A stretch of DNA of 40,985 nt, from the NCBI GenBank assembly GCA_959596495.1, contig CAUFXK010000010.1:1-40985 (forward strand), read 5' to 3'. Positions within the stretch are counted from its first letter, which is position 1; the number at the start of each line of letters is the position of its first letter. A model generated the notes under the pieces. It was not told the origin of the DNA. It saw nothing but the letters and a program-made list of their open reading frames with translations, and searched no databases. Made by a program: the position numbers and the translations under genes. Positions 38,644 to 40,985 of this stretch are shown here, in pieces. The stretch comes from an uncultured Collinsella sp. (GTDB taxonomy: Bacteria > Actinomycetota > Coriobacteriia > Coriobacteriales > Coriobacteriaceae).

Positions 38644-38681
38644 CTAAGTGCCAAAAAATAAGATTTTTTGACTCCGTGTTG

Positions 38682-38752
38682 TATAACCCGCCATTCGTGG
38701 GTACCATTCAACGCGTACGCAAACAAAAAGGGTTAATTCGCGTGGTATAACC
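38682..38752 (+). promoter_or_regulatory. Direct repeat GTATAACC in the groES upstream region
   Basis: GTATAACC occurs at 38682-38689 and 38745-38752, exactly 63 bases (six helical turns) apart. Both contain the -10-like TATAAC, but no good -35 was found at 16-18 bases. The classic CIRCE and HAIR heat-shock operators were not seen. Confidence 0.45.
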
Positions 38753-38779
38753 GCGCGGCCCAAAAAGGAGGAGACAAGC

Positions 38780-39073
38780 ATGTCGTCTTTGAAGCCGCTT
38801 GCAGATCGTGTTCTGGTCAAGCCCGACGAGGCCGAGCAGAAGACCGCTTCTGGTCTGTATATCGCCAGCAACGCTCAGGAGAAGCCGCAGCGCGGCACCA
38901 TTGTTGCCGTTGGTGCCGGCAAGGTCAACGACAAGGGTGAGCGCATTCCCATGGACGTCAAGGTCGGTGACGTTGTCATCTACGGTAAGTTCGGTGGCAA
39001 CGAGGTTAAGGTCGACGGCGAGAAGTATCTGCTCATGCGCGCCGATGACATCTACGCTGTCGTCGAGGCCTAG
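38780..39073 (+). CDS. groES: Co-chaperonin GroES
   Basis: A 97-residue GroES. The fold markers LKPLADRVLVKPDEAEQKT and GDVVIYGKFGGNEVKVDGEK with MRADDIYAVVE at the end are standard. The mobile loop (about residues 18-33) contains TASGLYIAS, the usual hydrophobic tripeptide contact to GroEL. The ATG follows an AAAGGAGGAG site. It lies 96 bases ahead of groEL as a two-gene operon, typical for bacteria; no third gene is linked. Confidence 0.96.
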   Translation: MSSLKPLADRVLVKPDEAEQKTASGLYIASNAQEKPQRGTIVAVGAGKVNDKGERIPMDVKVGDVVIYGKFGGNEVKVDGEKYLLMRADDIYAVVEA

Positions 39074-39169
39074 TCTCGTCAGAATCTCTGATTCGTCTTT
39101 GAACGCGCTCGTCGCATAGGACTCGGAAGCGGCGACGCGAGTCACATTTCTTTTGGAGGATTACCCACT

Positions 39170-40807
39170 ATGGCAAAGAACATTACGTTCAACACCGATG
39201 CCCGCGCTAAGCTCGCCAAGGGCGTCAACACCCTGGCCGACGCCGTTACCGTCACCATGGGCCCCAAGGGCCGCTACGTTGCGCTGCAGCGCACGTTCGG
39301 TGCCCCGACCATCACCAACGACGGCGTTTCCGTCGCTAAGGAGATCGAGCTCGAGGACAACATCGAGAACATGGGCGCCCAGCTGGTGAAGGAGGTCGCC
39401 ACCAAGACCAACGACACCGTGGGTGACGGCACCACCACCGCAACCCTGCTCGCTCAGGCCATCGTCAACGACGGTCTGCGCAACGTCGCCGCTGGCGCCA
39501 ACCCGCTGGCCATCCGTCGCGGCATCGACAAGGCCGTCAACGCCGCCGTCGCCGAGATGAAGAAGCAGGCCAAGCCGGTCGAGACCAAGGAGCAGATTGC
39601 TTCCGTCGGTACCATCTCCGCCGGTGACCCCGAGGTCGGCGAGAAGATCGCCGAGGCCATGGAGGTCGTGGGCAAGGACGGCGTCATCACCGTCGAGGAT
39701 TCCCAGACGTTCGACATCACCATCGACACCGTCGAGGGCATGCAGTTCGACAAGGGCTATGTCTCCGCTTACTTCGTCACGGATAACGACCGCATGGAGG
39801 CCGTGATGAAGGATCCGTACATCCTCATCACCGACCAGAAGATCTCCAGCGTTCAGGACATCATGCCTGTTCTCGAGGCTGTCCAGCGCGCCGGCCGTGG
39901 CCTGCTCATCATCGCTGAGGACATCGACGGCGAGGCCCTGCCCACCCTCGTCCTCAACAAGATCCGTGGCGCTCTCAACGTCTGCGCCGTCAAGGCTCCG
40001 GGCTACGGCGATCGCCGCAAGCGCATCCTCGAGGACATCGCCGTCCTTACCGGTGGCCAGGCCGCTCTGGACGAGCTGGGCGTGAAGGTCGCTGACATCA
40101 CCGCCGATATGCTCGGTACCGCTAAGTCCGTCACCATCTCCAAGGACAACACCGTCGTCGTTGGCGGCGCTGGTTCCAAGGAGGCCATCGACGCCCGCAT
40201 CGCTCAGATCAAGGGCGAGATGGAGAACACCACCTCTGACTTCGACCGCGAGAAGCTCCAGGAGCGCCTGGCCAAGCTCTCCGGTGGCGTTGCCGTCATC
40301 AAGGTCGGCGCTGCTACCGAGTCCGAGCTCAAGGAGATCAAGCATCGCGTCGAGGACGCCCTGCAGGCTACCCGCGCTGCTGTCGAGGAGGGCATTGTCG
40401 CTGGCGGCGGCGTCGCCTTCATGGACGCTGTTCCTGCGCTCGATGCTGTCGAGATCGACGACCCCGAGGAGAAGATCGGCGTCGACATCGTCAAGAAGGC
40501 TCTGACCGCTCCGGTCGCTACCATCGCCAAGAACGCTGGCTTTGAGGGCGCTGTCGTGGTCGACAAGGTTGCCGAGCTGCCCGCCGGCCAGGGTCTCAAC
40601 TCTGCCAACGGCGAGTGGGGCGACATGATCGAGATGGGCGTCCTCGACCCCGTCAAGGTAAGCCGCGTCACCCTGCAGAACGCTGCTTCTGTCGCCAGCC
40701 TGATCCTCATCACCGAGGCCACCGTCTCCGATGTGCCCAAGAACACTCAGCTTGAGGACGCTATCGCTGCTGCTACCGCTGGTCAGCAGGGTGGCGGTAT
40801 GTACTAA
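39170..40807 (+). CDS. groEL: Chaperonin GroEL
   Basis: A 545-residue 60-kDa chaperonin subunit that forms the folding chamber with GroES. The N-terminal VNTLADAVTVTMGPKGRYV, the ATP-site GDGTTTATLLAQAI with the conserved Asp, and the family signature AAVEEGIVAGGGVAFMDA are present. The C-terminal Gly-rich tail is short (GQQGGGMY), which is normal in actinobacteria-type GroEL. The ATG follows GGAGGA. Strong transcription is expected. A terminator lies 76 bases after the stop. Confidence 0.97.
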   Translation: MAKNITFNTDARAKLAKGVNTLADAVTVTMGPKGRYVALQRTFGAPTITNDGVSVAKEIELEDNIENMGAQLVKEVATKTNDTVGDGTTTATLLAQAIVNDGLRNVAAGANPLAIRRGIDKAVNAAVAEMKKQAKPVETKEQIASVGTISAGDPEVGEKIAEAMEVVGKDGVITVEDSQTFDITIDTVEGMQFDKGYVSAYFVTDNDRMEAVMKDPYILITDQKISSVQDIMPVLEAVQRAGRGLLIIAEDIDGEALPTLVLNKIRGALNVCAVKAPGYGDRRKRILEDIAVLTGGQAALDELGVKVADITADMLGTAKSVTISKDNTVVVGGAGSKEAIDARIAQIKGEMENTTSDFDREKLQERLAKLSGGVAVIKVGAATESELKEIKHRVEDALQATRAAVEEGIVAGGGVAFMDAVPALDAVEIDDPEEKIGVDIVKKALTAPVATIAKNAGFEGAVVVDKVAELPAGQGLNSANGEWGDMIEMGVLDPVKVSRVTLQNAASVASLILITEATVSDVPKNTQLEDAIAAATAGQQGGGMY

Positions 40808-40882
40808 GGCCGACAAGGTCTAGAACTCCCACCGGGAATCCGGGGGCGTGACGGGGCTTCTCTCCGGAACGTCCTCGGACAT

Positions 40883-40927
40883 GCAAAGAGGCTCCGCATC
40901 GCGCTTCGCGCTGCGGAGTCTCTTTGC
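40883..40927. terminator. Terminator downstream of groEL
   Basis: GCAAAGAGGCTCCGCA pairs with TGCGGAGTCTCTTTGC (one mismatch), with an inner CGCG stem and small loop. No long U tract follows on the plus strand, but the hairpin is long, and it lies between groEL and a possible gene on the minus strand. Confidence 0.65.
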
Positions 40928-40939
40928 GTTCTGACGCTC

Positions 40940-40985
40940 CTATTTGGCAAGGTGTTTTTTAGAATCCATTTTGCGCTCGGCCTCG
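40940..40985 (-). CDS. Possible C-terminal end of a minus-strand gene
   Basis: The last 46 bases, read on the minus strand, give EAERKMDSKKHLAK and a TAG at 40940-40942. The peptide is charged and ends 13 bases before the groEL-side hairpin, which could serve as its terminator. Because only 14 codons are visible, it may be chance. No family can be assigned. Confidence 0.35.
   Translation of the reverse strand, partial: EAERKMDSKKHLAK

Noticed and set aside
38640..38779. CIRCE operator upstream of groES
   Set aside because: No nine-base TTAGCACTC/GAGTGCTAA pair is present in the region.
39161..40816. A 551-codon open frame on the minus strand opposite groEL
   Set aside because: It mirrors groEL, is Leu/Asp/Gly-rich with no family match, and has no ribosome binding site. 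Long antisense frames are expected over highly biased GC-rich genes.

Overview
The window is a high-GC chromosomal segment from an anaerobic gut actinobacterium. Coriobacteriia is most likely, and Collinsella is my best guess. This rests on overall character: GC-rich codon use, a giant fused acyl-CoA dehydratase activase, an AmaP/DUF2273/Asp23 operon, zinc-ribbon membrane proteins with Pro-Ala linkers, and many palindromic intergenic repeats. No rRNA, tRNA, CRISPR array, transposase or phage gene was seen. The taxonomic call is inference; a groEL or yebC homology search would settle it.

Left part (1-11 kb). A minus-strand glutamate-type ABC importer (gluB-gluC-gluD-gluA, the last cut by the window edge) has a recognisable promoter and an internal stem-loop. 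A repeat-filled gap of about 470 bases follows, then a minus-strand short-type DXP synthase-like enzyme. Divergent from it are an HD-domain protein and a CmpB-like membrane protein, with a perfect LacI-style palindrome between the two directions. Next come amt and a P-II gene separated by a 104-nt inverted repeat, then a TetR regulator followed by two matching palindromes in front of an MFS exporter.

Middle (11-24 kb). After a HAD phosphatase there is an unannotated-looking cassette at about 11.94-12.37 kb. It holds a 41-codon hydrophobic/basic peptide gene with its Shine-Dalgarno sequence in a hairpin, a convergent antisense promoter, complementary mRNA ends, and a palindromic repeat on each side. 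This looks like a type I toxin-antitoxin locus and is the most interesting item in the window. A second TetR gene then leads into the 1593-residue activase/dehydratase fusion, followed by a 3-hydroxyacyl-CoA dehydrogenase. A small membrane-anchored unknown protein appears to be coupled to a 12-codon leader. A minus-strand DUF389 protein carries an EF-hand loop, and an OPT-family transporter lies next to it.

Right part (23-41 kb). Mostly housekeeping: coaX, dCMP deaminase, a NifU-domain scaffold, lgt, a large DUF6020-like membrane protein, yebC, the amaP-DUF2273-asp23 envelope-stress operon, a YitT-family protein, two zinc-ribbon membrane proteins, a DUF2752 protein, an M20 amidohydrolase divergent from a YtcJ-type amidohydrolase, and groES-groEL. 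A near-symmetrical 200-bp palindrome sits just before groES. The last bases may hold the end of a minus-strand gene.

Two kinds of repeat recur between genes. One is a terminator-like palindrome with an AAAGGGGACAGGCACCTTT-type core (six degenerate members). The other is a GTCTCRATCTGTAACA motif packed into one cluster. Functions of named families come from established knowledge. Operators, promoters and RNA structures were read by eye and are predictions.
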